DNA from: JAGWBF01 sp963663025
Lineage (GTDB): Bacteria > Chloroflexota > Dehalococcoidia > Lucifugimonadales > JAGWBF01
Assembly: GCA_963663025.1 (NCBI GenBank)
Contig: OY760073.1
Location: forward strand, 806,001 to 870,000
Reading direction: 5' to 3'
Length of the DNA: 64,000 nucleotides
The notes beneath the pieces are model-generated. The model was not told the DNA's origin, did no database searches, and saw nothing but the letters and a program-made list of their open reading frames with translations. How positions within the stretch are numbered: the stretch's first letter is position 1; each line of letters opens with the position of its first letter. The position numbers and the translations under genes are program-made. Below, in pieces: positions 1 to 8,815 of this stretch.

Positions 1-408
1 TCTGCCGACGCAGGCCGACTTTATTCCGTCCAGCCCAGCAATGGCGCCCGATGGTGCGTGAAGCTGGCAGCCCGTAGAGCGGGATAACTCGATGATCTCC
101 GGGTGCTCCAGCAGGGCGCCCACGCTGATGACCATCAGGTCCTTCTCTGCAGAGAAAGCCTCCTGGGCAAGCTCCGGGACCACGTGGCCACCGGCGGTTT
201 CAACTAGCAGGTCCGAGCGAGCGATGAGCTCTTCCCTGTCCAGGTATGGGGGTGGGGCCTGCATGGTGCCCAGAAATGACCGGGCCTTCTCCTCGTTCCG
301 GCTGGTCACTCCAGCTACGCTTGCGCCCAAGCTTCCGGCCTCGCTGGCCCTCAGCAGGGCTGTCCCGATGGCGCCGCAGCCGACTATGCCGATGGACTTT
401 GTTGCCAT
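1..408 (-). CDS. nadX: L-aspartate dehydrogenase, partial (C-terminus beyond window)
   Basis: The first 136 residues are visible; the gene runs off the left edge. It begins with ATG at 408 behind a GGAGGAA ribosome site. The N-terminus has a Rossmann fingerprint (GIVGCGAIG, about residues 7-15), followed by the VETAGG and MVISVGAL stretches typical of aspartate dehydrogenase, a family that oxidises L-aspartate to iminoaspartate with NAD(P) and can feed NAD synthesis. It starts 43 nt after the qmoC stop on the same strand, so it is probably the last gene of the apr-qmo transcript. A link to sulfur metabolism is not obvious. Another amino-acid dehydrogenase of the same fold remains possible because the catalytic half is not seen. 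Confidence 0.8.
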   Translation of the reverse strand, partial: MATKSIGIVGCGAIGTALLRASEAGSLGASVAGVTSRNEEKARSFLGTMQAPPPYLDREELIARSDLLVETAGGHVVPELAQEAFSAEKDLMVISVGALLEHPEIIELSRSTGCQLHAPSGAIAGLDGIKSACVGR

Positions 409-451
409 GTTGCGGTTCCTCCCCCGGCCGTAGCGGAATAGCCGGTTCGTG

Positions 452-1684
452 TTATCTCAGCGTCTCAGTGTACATCGTCACCAGCTCGCCGTCCGAGGTC
501 AGGGAGGTGCTCTGCTTGCCGGGGGTGCGCCCCGTCATCTTTGCGTGGGTCAAGGCGAGGGTGCGGTAAACGATGTGGGCGAACTTGGTGAAGGGCAGAT
601 AGGTGAACAACATAAAGTAGAAGAGCAGGTGCACCAAGTACAGGGAGTAGGACGTTACCAGAAGGTCGCCAAAGCGGACGAACTGCACAGCAAACCCAGT
701 TATAGTCACGGCGTAGAGGATTCCGACAAAGTACCAGTCGAAGTATCCCGAGGCCCCGGCCTGCTTGGGGTGGGCCAAACGCCTCCACACCAGCCAGGTA
801 AGCCCCAAGAGGAGAAGAGTGCCACCCGTGTTGCCGATGACCTTAATGGGGTCGCTGATGGTCAGGGACAGCTCCTTGTTCAGAAACTGGGTGTAGATGA
901 AGGCTAATGTGGTAGCTACGAACAGGAGTAGGAACCCGTAGAAGACGCCCATGTGGGCGTGTCCCCTCGGCTTGTTGACGCGGCAAAAACGGAAGAAGCG
1001 GTGGGTTGCGATGTCAACCAAGGTAAATGCCAGGCTGGGGATGAATGCCCTCCGAGGGGTCGCCGGCTGGACTTCACTCATGGCCCGCCAGAACCGCCGC
1101 CCTGCGACAGCGAGGACACCGGCGGCAAACCCTACTGCGATCACGGAAAAGGCGTCGATGTATATGTGGGGAATGAAGGCCTCAAAGAGAATCCCCTTGC
1201 CGAACTCCTCCTCCAGGGCAGCCCTCTCTGGAAATACCAGCCCCCCGTTGGGTATAAGGACGGCAAACACGAGCAGCAGGGCTGTCAGTACGGTGGGGGG
1301 GACCAAGGCCAGGGGCAGCATTTTCGGCACGCTGGCGGCCCTGGACAGCCACTTGGGGAAGGAGTAGTGCTCGATCTGGAAGTGGCGTACTGCGGCCATC
1401 AAATCCCCGGGCATGGCGCCCCGGGGGCAGTGGGTGTTGCATTCGTTGCACTGGTGGCACAGCCACGCATCCCCGTCGGCGGCCAGTTTATCGGACAGAC
1501 CCCACTGGGCCCAGGCCATCTCCTTGCGGGGGAATGCGCTGGTGTCGGGGGTGAGGGGGCACACCACGGAACAGGTCCCGCATTGGTAGCACTTGTTGAG
1601 GTGCTCGGCGCCCAGCGTGAGGATCTGACGCTTTGCCCCGGTGTCGGGAACGGTCAAGAGTGGCAGTGAGCTAGCTTGTTCCAT
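452..1684 (-). CDS. qmoC: Quinone-interacting membrane oxidoreductase subunit C (QmoC)
   Basis: This 410-residue membrane subunit links the Qmo complex to the quinone pool. The N-terminal HdrC-like part binds two [4Fe-4S] clusters through C32/C35/C38/C42 and C76/C79/C82/C86. The rest is a cytochrome b-like, NarI-type region with several hydrophobic helices and conserved histidines (for example in THRFFRF and HLLFY). ATG start at 1684. It lies 14 nt downstream of qmoB and is the last Qmo subunit, the usual gene order qmoABC after aprBA. In known organisms Qmo passes electrons between menaquinone and APS reductase. The family call is firm; the direction of electron flow cannot be read from the sequence. 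Confidence 0.93.
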   Translation of the reverse strand: MEQASSLPLLTVPDTGAKRQILTLGAEHLNKCYQCGTCSVVCPLTPDTSAFPRKEMAWAQWGLSDKLAADGDAWLCHQCNECNTHCPRGAMPGDLMAAVRHFQIEHYSFPKWLSRAASVPKMLPLALVPPTVLTALLLVFAVLIPNGGLVFPERAALEEEFGKGILFEAFIPHIYIDAFSVIAVGFAAGVLAVAGRRFWRAMSEVQPATPRRAFIPSLAFTLVDIATHRFFRFCRVNKPRGHAHMGVFYGFLLLFVATTLAFIYTQFLNKELSLTISDPIKVIGNTGGTLLLLGLTWLVWRRLAHPKQAGASGYFDWYFVGILYAVTITGFAVQFVRFGDLLVTSYSLYLVHLLFYFMLFTYLPFTKFAHIVYRTLALTHAKMTGRTPGKQSTSLTSDGELVTMYTETLR

Positions 1685-1698
1685 TGCGCTGTCCGTGG

Positions 1699-3840
1699 CT
1701 AGAAGCCCCTGTAGGGGTTGGGCCCCATTGTTCTCAGGCTCTGGGCGAACTCATCCACCAAGCCTGGAATCTTCTGGTAGTCGGTTATCTCCATCTCCAT
1801 GGCAACGACCCGCTCAGGCTCCAGCATCTGGCGCGTCAGGGTCTCCTGGATGTTGGCCATGCGCTTCATGGCCAGTTCGCTGCCGTGGATGAAATGGCAC
1901 TGGTAGTCGTCGCCCGTCTTGCAGCCCATGAGCATCACACCGTCGATGCCCCGGGCAAGGGCGTCGGTTACAAGCACTATGTTCAGGGAGCCGAGACATC
2001 TGAGGGGTATGATCCTGACGCTGGCGTCGTACTGCAGCCCGTTGACGCCCGCCAGGTCGAAGGCCGGTTGGGCGTCGTTCTCGCACACGAAGGCCAGTAT
2101 TCTGGGTATGGAGTCGTCCTCGGGGAACTTTATGGCCCGTATCATCGACGATAGCTGGTCAACGTTGTAGTTCTCAAAGGAGATGACCCGCACCGGACAG
2201 GCGCCCATGCAGATTCCGCACCGGCGACAGCGACTGGGGTTGAGCTGGGGGTAGCGCCGCTCATCTACTTCGATGGCGCCGAAGGGACACTCCTCGCTGC
2301 AGCGTCCGCACTGGGTGCATCCCTGGAGCAAGGTGGTAGGTAGGGACAGGTCGCTGGTCCTGGGATGCACCGCCCCGCCCTGGGCTGCCTGCTTCAGGCT
2401 CTGTATCGCTTTCAATGCGGCTCCCGTCGCATCCTCCCCGGCGGACGTGCTATCCATGGCTTCCCGGACGCAGCCGGCGGCATAGATGCCGGTGCGGCGG
2501 GTCTCGTAGGGGAAGCAGATGTAGTTGGAGTCGGCGAACCCCCTGGAATCGACAGGAAGCTCCTTGCCTTGTCTGTATTCAAGCTGCAGGATGCTGCTTT
2601 CCAGGCTATTTGGAACCATACCTGTGGGCAGCACGACAAGATCGACGGTAATCTGGATGCTTCCGTCAACCAAGGTGTTGTCCACTTCGGCAATCATGCC
2701 GCCCGAGGGGGCCTCGGCGATTCGAGTTACCTTCCCTTTGCTGAACAGGACGTTGGGTGACTCCTGGATGGCCCGGTAGTAAATCTCCATCTGGCCGGGG
2801 GTGATCATGTGCTCATAGATGACGTAGCAAACGGCGTCGGGGTTGGCCTGGCTCACGTATTCGATCTGCTTCAGCATGACCAGGTCGTTCACGACCGAAC
2901 CATAGGACGTGCTGCGGTCGGCTCCCGAGTCGGGATGCTGGACAAAAAGCACCTGCCGGGGCGGTCTCCCGTCCGAGGGCCGCACGATGGCCGATCGGGA
3001 GGCCAAGTCTTCCATAGCGACGCTATCTATCACATCGGGCAGGGTACCGTAGCCGAGGTGGGATGCGCCGGACATATCTTGCGTCTGCCACCCGGCAGCG
3101 ACGACGACGGCGCCAGCCAATTCCGTCGACGTAGCGCCTCCGCCGTCTAGCTCCACGATGAACGACCCGGGCTGCCCTGAAATGCGGTGAACAACGCTTG
3201 ATGTGGCCACCCTAATCTTGGGGTGGCCCTGGACCGCCTGCACCAGCTCATCGATGTTGGAAGCTTGAAGGCTTTGGTAGGGTGGGAAGCTGGGGTAGGT
3301 CTGGGGGAAACGGGCCATCCACCCTCCCAAGGCAGCCTCTTTCTCTACAAGAAGCACGTCGGAGCCTGCCTTGGCTGCCTCGATGGCGGCAATAAGGCCG
3401 GCGACGCCTCCTCCGATTACCAGCAGGGTGTGGTCGATGGCGAGGGTTTTCGCTTCGGGTACCTGGCTCTTCTGAGCCCGGACCACGCCCATGCGCAGGC
3501 AGTCTTCGGCCAGTGCTTGGGTCTCCTTTGTGTTAGGTGACTTGCTCCAGGCAACCTGCTCTCGCAGGTCCACCCGCTCGACGGCCTTGGTCTGCAGGCT
3601 ATCGGGTGAGAACACATCCCAGTTGACCCTGCCCGAGCAGGCAGCTATGAGGGCGGTGTCCACAGGGTGATTGCGCAGGTCGTCCCGCAGGTACTCGACC
3701 CCTTCCGGCACACACAACGGTGGGTGAACAGCAGCTTCGCCCCCGGACTCCTCCCTGACCACATCGGCCAGCTTCTGCACATCGAGGCACTCCCCGATGC
3801 CGCATCCGGCGCAGATGTAGGAGCGTATGGACTCAGCCAA
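1699..3840 (-). CDS. qmoB: Qmo complex subunit B, HdrA-like flavoprotein with MvhD domain (QmoB)
   Basis: This 713-residue HdrA-like protein has an N-terminal cysteine motif (C10/C13/C18) and a flavin-binding GGGVAGL fingerprint near residue 143. Two ferredoxin-type clusters follow near residues 520-560 (CTQCGRCSEECP and CRRCGICMGACP). The C-terminal MvhD-like domain contains LRCLGS and GCKTGDDYQCHF. The start is TTG at 3840, chosen because AGGAG lies about 9 nt upstream and overlaps the end of qmoA; no nearer ATG would keep the cysteine motif. It is 4 nt from qmoA, so the two are probably translationally coupled. Qmo is thought to bifurcate or confurcate electrons between APS reductase, quinone and perhaps a third partner. 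Confidence 0.93.
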   Translation of the reverse strand: MAESIRSYICAGCGIGECLDVQKLADVVREESGGEAAVHPPLCVPEGVEYLRDDLRNHPVDTALIAACSGRVNWDVFSPDSLQTKAVERVDLREQVAWSKSPNTKETQALAEDCLRMGVVRAQKSQVPEAKTLAIDHTLLVIGGGVAGLIAAIEAAKAGSDVLLVEKEAALGGWMARFPQTYPSFPPYQSLQASNIDELVQAVQGHPKIRVATSSVVHRISGQPGSFIVELDGGGATSTELAGAVVVAAGWQTQDMSGASHLGYGTLPDVIDSVAMEDLASRSAIVRPSDGRPPRQVLFVQHPDSGADRSTSYGSVVNDLVMLKQIEYVSQANPDAVCYVIYEHMITPGQMEIYYRAIQESPNVLFSKGKVTRIAEAPSGGMIAEVDNTLVDGSIQITVDLVVLPTGMVPNSLESSILQLEYRQGKELPVDSRGFADSNYICFPYETRRTGIYAAGCVREAMDSTSAGEDATGAALKAIQSLKQAAQGGAVHPRTSDLSLPTTLLQGCTQCGRCSEECPFGAIEVDERRYPQLNPSRCRRCGICMGACPVRVISFENYNVDQLSSMIRAIKFPEDDSIPRILAFVCENDAQPAFDLAGVNGLQYDASVRIIPLRCLGSLNIVLVTDALARGIDGVMLMGCKTGDDYQCHFIHGSELAMKRMANIQETLTRQMLEPERVVAMEMEITDYQKIPGLVDEFAQSLRTMGPNPYRGF

Positions 3841-3844
3841 GGCT

Positions 3845-5119
3845 TTAGCTCCTGCCCATTCCGGCAGCGGCCTTTAGGGCGGCCCCGGTGCCGTCCCGGA
3901 CGCTGGAAACCACATCCATCGGCCTGCGGGTCACTCCAGAGATGTACACACCCTCGGGCTGTCCCTCCAGCGCGAAGCCATACTCGTCCCTCTTGAGGTC
4001 CAGGCCGGGAATTTCCTGTCCTCCAATGTTGGGGACCATCCCGGTTGCCAGGACGACCATATCCACAGGCACTCGCACCTTCCGGCCGCCCAGCATATCG
4101 TCGGCCTCGACCACGAGGTCGTGGGTGTCTGGTATCTCTTCTATGCCCGCCACCTTCCCCTTCACGAGGGCCACACCCTCGTCATTCTCGATGCGGCGGA
4201 AGAAGTCGGTGTAGGAGCCGGTGGCCCTCATGTCTATATAGAAGATGTAGGCTTGGGAGTCGGAGTACTGCTCCCGCAGGTAGGTGGCCTCCTTGAGGGA
4301 CGAGAGGCAGCAGATTGCGGAACAGTAGGGCAGGTGGTTGACGTCCCGGGATCCGGCGCACTGAACGAAGGCGACTCGCTTTGCGGGCTTTCCATCCGAG
4401 GGCCGGACAATAGCTCCCTTGGTGGGGCCGTTGGAAGAGGCAAGCCTTTCCATCATCACGTTGTTGATCACGTTGGGATACTGGCCGAAGCCCAGGAATT
4501 CGATCTTCGAGCCGTCGTAGGGCGACCAGCCCGTGGCCACGATGATGGAGCCAACGGTAAGGTCTATGGTGCGGGAAGTCATGTGGAGGTCGATGGCATC
4601 GGTGGGGCAGACCTCTACGCACTTGTTGCAGGTGTCGCCCAGGCAGGCATCTCCGTCCAGCACGTACTTCATGGGGAAGGCCATCTCATGGGGGAGGTAG
4701 ATGGCCTTCGTTGTATCCATGCCGTAGTTGAAGCTGTTGGGCATGTCCACCGGGCACACGGGCGAGCACTGCCCGCAGGCGGTGCAGCGGTCCGCATGGA
4801 CGTACCTGGGGTTCAACCTGATGGAAACGTTGAAGCTGCCGGCGCGCCCTGACACGTTTTCTACCTCTGCCTGGGTGAACAGCTTCAGGTAGCGATGCCC
4901 CGAGCGGATGCGCCGGAAATTTATCTCCAGGCCGCAGTAAGGCGGGCACAGCTTCGGGAAATAGCGATGGAACCCTGCCACACGCCCGCCGATATAGGGT
5001 TCCTTTTCCACGAGGAACACATCGTGGCCCGCTTCCTGGGCCTCGATGGCGGCGGTCATCCCGGCCATGCCTCCGCCTATGACCAGGACTGCGGCTTCCT
5101 TGGAAACTGGGTCTTGCAT
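3845..5119 (-). CDS. qmoA: Qmo complex subunit A, HdrA-like flavoprotein (QmoA)
   Basis: This 424-residue soluble flavoprotein has an FAD fingerprint GGGMAGM at residues 15-21, which marks the short HdrA-like subunit. Two cysteine clusters follow: C112/C115/C118/C122, and C159 with C164/C167/C171. The motif VQCAGSRD and a C-terminal VYISGVTRRPMDV, both common in HdrA proteins, are present. ATG start at 5119, 72 nt after aprA. Together with QmoB it would take electrons from or give them to AprBA at the cytoplasmic face of the membrane. Length and domain order match known QmoA. Confidence 0.93.
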   Translation of the reverse strand: MQDPVSKEAAVLVIGGGMAGMTAAIEAQEAGHDVFLVEKEPYIGGRVAGFHRYFPKLCPPYCGLEINFRRIRSGHRYLKLFTQAEVENVSGRAGSFNVSIRLNPRYVHADRCTACGQCSPVCPVDMPNSFNYGMDTTKAIYLPHEMAFPMKYVLDGDACLGDTCNKCVEVCPTDAIDLHMTSRTIDLTVGSIIVATGWSPYDGSKIEFLGFGQYPNVINNVMMERLASSNGPTKGAIVRPSDGKPAKRVAFVQCAGSRDVNHLPYCSAICCLSSLKEATYLREQYSDSQAYIFYIDMRATGSYTDFFRRIENDEGVALVKGKVAGIEEIPDTHDLVVEADDMLGGRKVRVPVDMVVLATGMVPNIGGQEIPGLDLKRDEYGFALEGQPEGVYISGVTRRPMDVVSSVRDGTGAALKAAAGMGRS

Positions 5120-5190
5120 GTTACTCCGGTGGCAGGATGGGTCCGATTAAGGCTGGTCGGCGGCGGGAATTCTCCGGCCCGCCGACTCTT

Positions 5191-7059
5191 CTAGATGACG
5201 GGTATGTAGGGCGCCTTGGTGAAGTTCCAATCGCCCGTTTCCCGGTCGTAGCTGGAGTTGACGAACACCTTCCAGTTTTCATCGTCCAGGTTGGGGAAGT
5301 CCCCCCGGTAGTAGTAGCCAGGCCAACGGGTCTCCTGACGGTAGAGGAGGTGGTTCAGGTGGGTCTCGGCGCACCAGACCCGGTCGGCCAGCTCCCAGCA
5401 CCTTAGAAGGTCATGAAGGTCCCGAGCCCCCAGCTTTTCCAGGTCTTCGCGAAGCATGGCCAACTGCTCCAAGCCCCGTTCCAGGGTGGGCCTGTTGACC
5501 ATGTAGGCGGAGCCCCACCCGCCGCCGTACTCGTCCATGATCTTCTGCAACCTTAGGAGGGCCTGCTTGGGCAGGAGGTAGTTGGGGTTGATCTCGCTGC
5601 GGGTGGTGGCGTCCTTGTGCTGGTCGTAGTGGCCTAGTGGGGCGTAAAGGGCTGCCTTGATTTCTTCGACCCTGCCCCCGTCGGGGTTAGCCGGGCCAGG
5701 GTTATCGTAAACGTAGTTGACCGCTGCCTTGGCCGCCAGCCGACCCTCGGTGTAGGAGCCGGAGGAGAACTTGTGGGCGGCACAGCCCACACCGTCGCCT
5801 GCCGCAAAGAGTCCCTGCACCGTGGTCATGCGGTTGTAGCCCCAGAAGTAGTCCGAAGGAGAAACATCCTCGGGACCGCTGACCCATGCGCCCGAGGTTC
5901 CGGCGTGGGAGCCCATCAGGTAGGGCTCGGTCAGCACCAGCTCGGAGTCGGTCTTCGCTGGGTCGATGTTGTTTGAGGCCCAGAGGAGGGCCTGGGAGAT
6001 CGTCATGTCCAGGAAGTCCTCCCAGGCGTCGCTCTCCACCTCGCGCTGGCGGGTGGCGTCAGCGCCTTCCATCATCTTCTGCAGGGCTTCCGCCGTGCGC
6101 ATATAGATTGGGCCTTTGCCTTCCTGGATGTCCCGAAGCATCAGGTGGTTCCTTAGCGGGGTCGGCATGGGCGCGGAGCCGGCGTAGGGTTCCCACCCCT
6201 CCAACTCATGCCTGCGGGTCTGCTCGTACTCATCGCCGTAGGCGTTAGTCGCCTTGGTGCGGAACATGAGGAAGTACATTCCCACGGGGCCGTACCCGTC
6301 CTTGAACCTGGTCTGGACCAGCCTGTGCTCCATCTGAGTCATCTGCGCCCCGGCTTGGATCATCAGGCTGTAAACGGAGCCGGTGTTGAACACGGTGTAC
6401 CAAGCCCTCCCCAGGCCCTCGCCGACGGCATGGGGGCGCCAAACGTTGACAGCCCCGCCTGCGGAGCAGATGACCGCCTTTGCCTTGAACACGTAGATTA
6501 CGTTGTCCCGTACGCTGAAGCCGATGGCGCCGGCGATCTTATTGGGGTCGTCGGCATCGGTAAGCAGGTGGGAGACGAACACCCTCTGGTACAGGTTGGC
6601 CTCCCCTATGGCGGCCTTGGCAGCCTCGGCGACGATGGGCTTGTAGGACTCGCCGTGGATCATGATCTGCCAGCGCCCTTCCCGGACGTAGCGGCCCTCA
6701 GGCGTCTTGAAGAAGGGCAGCCCCCACTCTTCGAACATGTGCACGCTGGCGTCCACGTGGCGGGCTATGTCGAAGGTCAGGTCTTCCCTGGAGAGGCCCA
6801 TGGTCTCGTTGCGGACGTAGCGAACGAAGTCCTCAGGGGTGTTCTCTCCCCACTTCATTCCAAGGTACATGTTGATGGCCGACAGGCCCATGGCAACGGC
6901 GCCGCTGCGCTCGATGGCTGCCTTTTCCACCAGCACCACCCGCATTCCCTTAACCTTGGCCCAATGGGCAGCCTCATAGGCTGCGCCGCAGCCGGCCATA
7001 CCGCCACCGATTATCAGTACGTCGCACTCGACCTCTTCTGTCCGGAATTCGGGCATCAT
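5191..7059 (-). CDS. aprA: Adenylylsulfate reductase alpha subunit (AprA)
   Basis: This 622-residue FAD subunit interconverts APS with sulfite plus AMP. The N-terminal FAD fingerprint is GGGMAGCGAAYEA (residues 18-30). Family hallmarks include FKTPEGRYVREGRWQ, SAGGAVNVWRPHAVG, the GSHAGTSGAW region, AGDGVGCAAHKFSSGSYTEGR and the C-terminal TRWPGYYYR. It is slightly shorter than many AprA proteins of about 650 residues but has all core blocks. ATG at 7059 behind AGGAGAG. It follows aprB by 42 nt and precedes qmoABC, the standard operon order. The enzyme works reductively in sulfate reducers and oxidatively in sulfur oxidisers; the sequence alone does not decide which applies here. Confidence 0.96.
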   Translation of the reverse strand: MMPEFRTEEVECDVLIIGGGMAGCGAAYEAAHWAKVKGMRVVLVEKAAIERSGAVAMGLSAINMYLGMKWGENTPEDFVRYVRNETMGLSREDLTFDIARHVDASVHMFEEWGLPFFKTPEGRYVREGRWQIMIHGESYKPIVAEAAKAAIGEANLYQRVFVSHLLTDADDPNKIAGAIGFSVRDNVIYVFKAKAVICSAGGAVNVWRPHAVGEGLGRAWYTVFNTGSVYSLMIQAGAQMTQMEHRLVQTRFKDGYGPVGMYFLMFRTKATNAYGDEYEQTRRHELEGWEPYAGSAPMPTPLRNHLMLRDIQEGKGPIYMRTAEALQKMMEGADATRQREVESDAWEDFLDMTISQALLWASNNIDPAKTDSELVLTEPYLMGSHAGTSGAWVSGPEDVSPSDYFWGYNRMTTVQGLFAAGDGVGCAAHKFSSGSYTEGRLAAKAAVNYVYDNPGPANPDGGRVEEIKAALYAPLGHYDQHKDATTRSEINPNYLLPKQALLRLQKIMDEYGGGWGSAYMVNRPTLERGLEQLAMLREDLEKLGARDLHDLLRCWELADRVWCAETHLNHLLYRQETRWPGYYYRGDFPNLDDENWKVFVNSSYDRETGDWNFTKAPYIPVI

Positions 7060-7101
7060 GCTCTCCTGGCTAGTTCTGGTCGCATTGCTGGGCCGTGGAG
7101 G

Positions 7102-7545
7102 CTAGGCGGGCGTTGGAAGAACATCCACGCCCAGGTAGTGCTCTTCGGCCGCCATGCCATGGTCCTTAAGGTCTTCGACCCCTGGTTCTGAGGCATGCTG
7201 ATGGGGCTGGATGGAGCCCCAGGGTGTGGAACGAATGGGGAACCTGAACCGCTTCAGGGTGCCGTCGCGAAACTTCAGCCCCCAGATTATGGAGTCGGTG
7301 CCCCGCAGGGGAGTGGCGGTGGCCCCCATGGGCATGACATCGGCGTAGCCCCGGAGGTCTATGGCCGACTGGGGGCACATCTTGACGCAGGCGAAGCACT
7401 CCCAACAGGCATCGGGCTCCTGGTTGAAGGCTTGGCCGATGTCCGTGTCCAACTTCATCAGGTTATTGGGACAGATGTACATGCAGGCAGGGACTTCCAG
7501 CGCCTTGCATCCGTCGCACTTTTGCGGGTTGACGAAAGTTGGCAT
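7102..7545 (-). CDS. aprB: Adenylylsulfate reductase beta subunit (AprB)
   Basis: This 147-residue iron-sulfur subunit carries electrons to and from the AprA flavin through two [4Fe-4S] clusters. Ligands are C10/C13/C21/C25 and C47/C50/C53/C57; the stretch between C13 and C21 is longer than in ordinary ferredoxins, as expected for AprB. The C-terminal tail that wraps AprA is present (FRFPIRSTPWGS onwards). ATG at 7545 with GAGGTGAGGGG just upstream. It is the first gene of the apr-qmo operon and is preceded by a leader of about 210 nt with a strong hairpin. Confidence 0.95.
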   Translation of the reverse strand: MPTFVNPQKCDGCKALEVPACMYICPNNLMKLDTDIGQAFNQEPDACWECFACVKMCPQSAIDLRGYADVMPMGATATPLRGTDSIIWGLKFRDGTLKRFRFPIRSTPWGSIQPHQHASEPGVEDLKDHGMAAEEHYLGVDVLPTPA

Positions 7546-7569
7546 CCCCTCACCTCTTCGGAAAAATCA

Positions 7570-7602
7570 AAGAGTGGCGCCCACTAGGTCGGCGCCACTC
7601 TT
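7570..7602 (-). terminator. Leader hairpin with U-rich tail upstream of aprB (possible attenuator)
   Basis: A perfect 12-bp inverted repeat (arms 7570-7581 and 7591-7602, 9-nt loop) lies 25 nt upstream of the aprB start. Read on the minus strand, the direction of the operon, it is followed directly by TTGATTTTT, which gives it the form of an intrinsic terminator inside the 5' leader. The simplest reading is conditional attenuation; an operator or an RNA-stabilising stem are alternatives. On the plus strand the tail is poorer in T. Confidence 0.6.
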
Positions 7603-7747
7603 ATCATTAAGCTTTATTGGTCGGCTGGCTACAGCCGCAGCGGTTGTCTGTATCTGCGTTTAGGTTGCAGATGCGGGGCCACCGCCCTGAAGCACTATCG
7701 GCGTTGATCATCGGGGCCATTGAGATGGCTTATCCTCCGGCACCTTG

Positions 7748-7793
7748 TGCTATAATTCGGGCTATTATAGCAGTGGCCAAACAGCCCGGTCAA
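7748..7793. promoter_or_regulatory. Symmetric divergent promoter of the apr-qmo operon and the hydrolase gene
   Basis: A perfect 9-bp inverted repeat (arms 7748-7756 and 7764-7772, 7-nt spacer) places an extended -10 element, TGCTATAAT, on each strand. On the minus strand a -35 TTGACC (7793-7788) lies 18 bp from TATAAT (7769-7764), giving a strong promoter for aprB with a start near 7757. On the plus strand TATAAT (7751-7756) has no good -35 and may rely on the TGC extension, with a start near 7763. A dimeric repressor could also use the repeat. Confidence 0.65.
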
Positions 7794-7862
7794 ACCCGAC
7801 CGCTGCCCCCTGACTACCCCGGAAACCCATATCTGTGCACTCCCGAAGCATGGAGGTGTCTC

Positions 7863-8768
7863 ATGGCCAAGAGTCCCCAACTTGACAAGGTGATCGAGTC
7901 TTACCGGGCGAGGGCGGCAGCCCGGTTGACCGCTCCGCGGTGGTGCGTGGACGATGATCGCGCATCCTACGAGCGGGCCACTGCCGAATTCCCTCTGGAC
8001 AAGGACATCAAGTGCGAGCGGATCTCGGCAGGGGGAGTAACCGCAGAGTGGGTGTGCGCTCCCGGGGCCGACGTTTCCAGGACTCTGCTTTACCTTCATG
8101 GCGGAGGGTACGTCATCGGCTCCTGCAGGACCCACCGGGCTATGATGGCCCGCATGTCGGCGGCCGCCAAGGTCCGGGTGCTGGCCATTGACTACCGCCT
8201 GGCACCAGAGCACGTTTTCCCCGCTCCCGTGGAGGACTCGGTTGCCGCATATCGCTGGCTGCTGTCTACGGGCGCCGACCCTAGGAAGATCGTCGTGGGT
8301 GGAGAGTCGGCGGGAGGGGCCCTGGTGGTGTCCCTGTTTGTTGCCCTTCGCTACTTGGGAGAGCCACTTCCGGCGGCCGGGATCTCCATTTCTCCATGGG
8401 CGGACCTGGAGCAGAGCGGGGATACCATGTCATCCAACGCCGAGGTGGACCCGTCGGTCAACCGGGAACGCCTGGATTGGTTTGCCGGATACTATCTCGG
8501 TGGCAAGGACCCGCGGGCGCCCCTGGCTTCACCTATCTATGCCGACATGACGGGGCTGCCTCCCCTCTTGATTATGGTGGGCTCCGTCGAGGTCCTGGTG
8601 GACGATGCGAAGCGGCTGGCCGCCAATGGCGAGAAATCCGGGGTGGATACCACCCTGGAGATATGGGAGGACATGCCGCACAACTGGCCCATGTACGCTC
8701 ATATCCTTCCCGAAGCCCAGCAGTCCATCGACCGAGTTGGCGAATTCATAGGGCAGCACATCGCCTAA
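7863..8768 (+). CDS. Alpha/beta hydrolase, HSL/carboxylesterase family
   Basis: A 301-residue serine hydrolase of the hormone-sensitive-lipase group. It has the oxyanion motif HGGGYV, the nucleophile elbow GESAGG, the acid-residue region SVEVLVDDA, and the terminal histidine in MPHNWP. The start is ATG at 7863 with GGAGGTG 7 nt upstream; longer reading frames to the left would run through the divergent promoter and are rejected. The substrate is unknown, probably a short acyl ester. It is the divergent neighbour of the apr operon and lies 47 nt before dinB. Confidence 0.88.
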   Translation: MAKSPQLDKVIESYRARAAARLTAPRWCVDDDRASYERATAEFPLDKDIKCERISAGGVTAEWVCAPGADVSRTLLYLHGGGYVIGSCRTHRAMMARMSAAAKVRVLAIDYRLAPEHVFPAPVEDSVAAYRWLLSTGADPRKIVVGGESAGGALVVSLFVALRYLGEPLPAAGISISPWADLEQSGDTMSSNAEVDPSVNRERLDWFAGYYLGGKDPRAPLASPIYADMTGLPPLLIMVGSVEVLVDDAKRLAANGEKSGVDTTLEIWEDMPHNWPMYAHILPEAQQSIDRVGEFIGQHIA

Positions 8769-8815
8769 ATCGCCGCTGGGGACCATTGGGACAGCAGCCG
8801 ATTCCGAGGTGTGAT

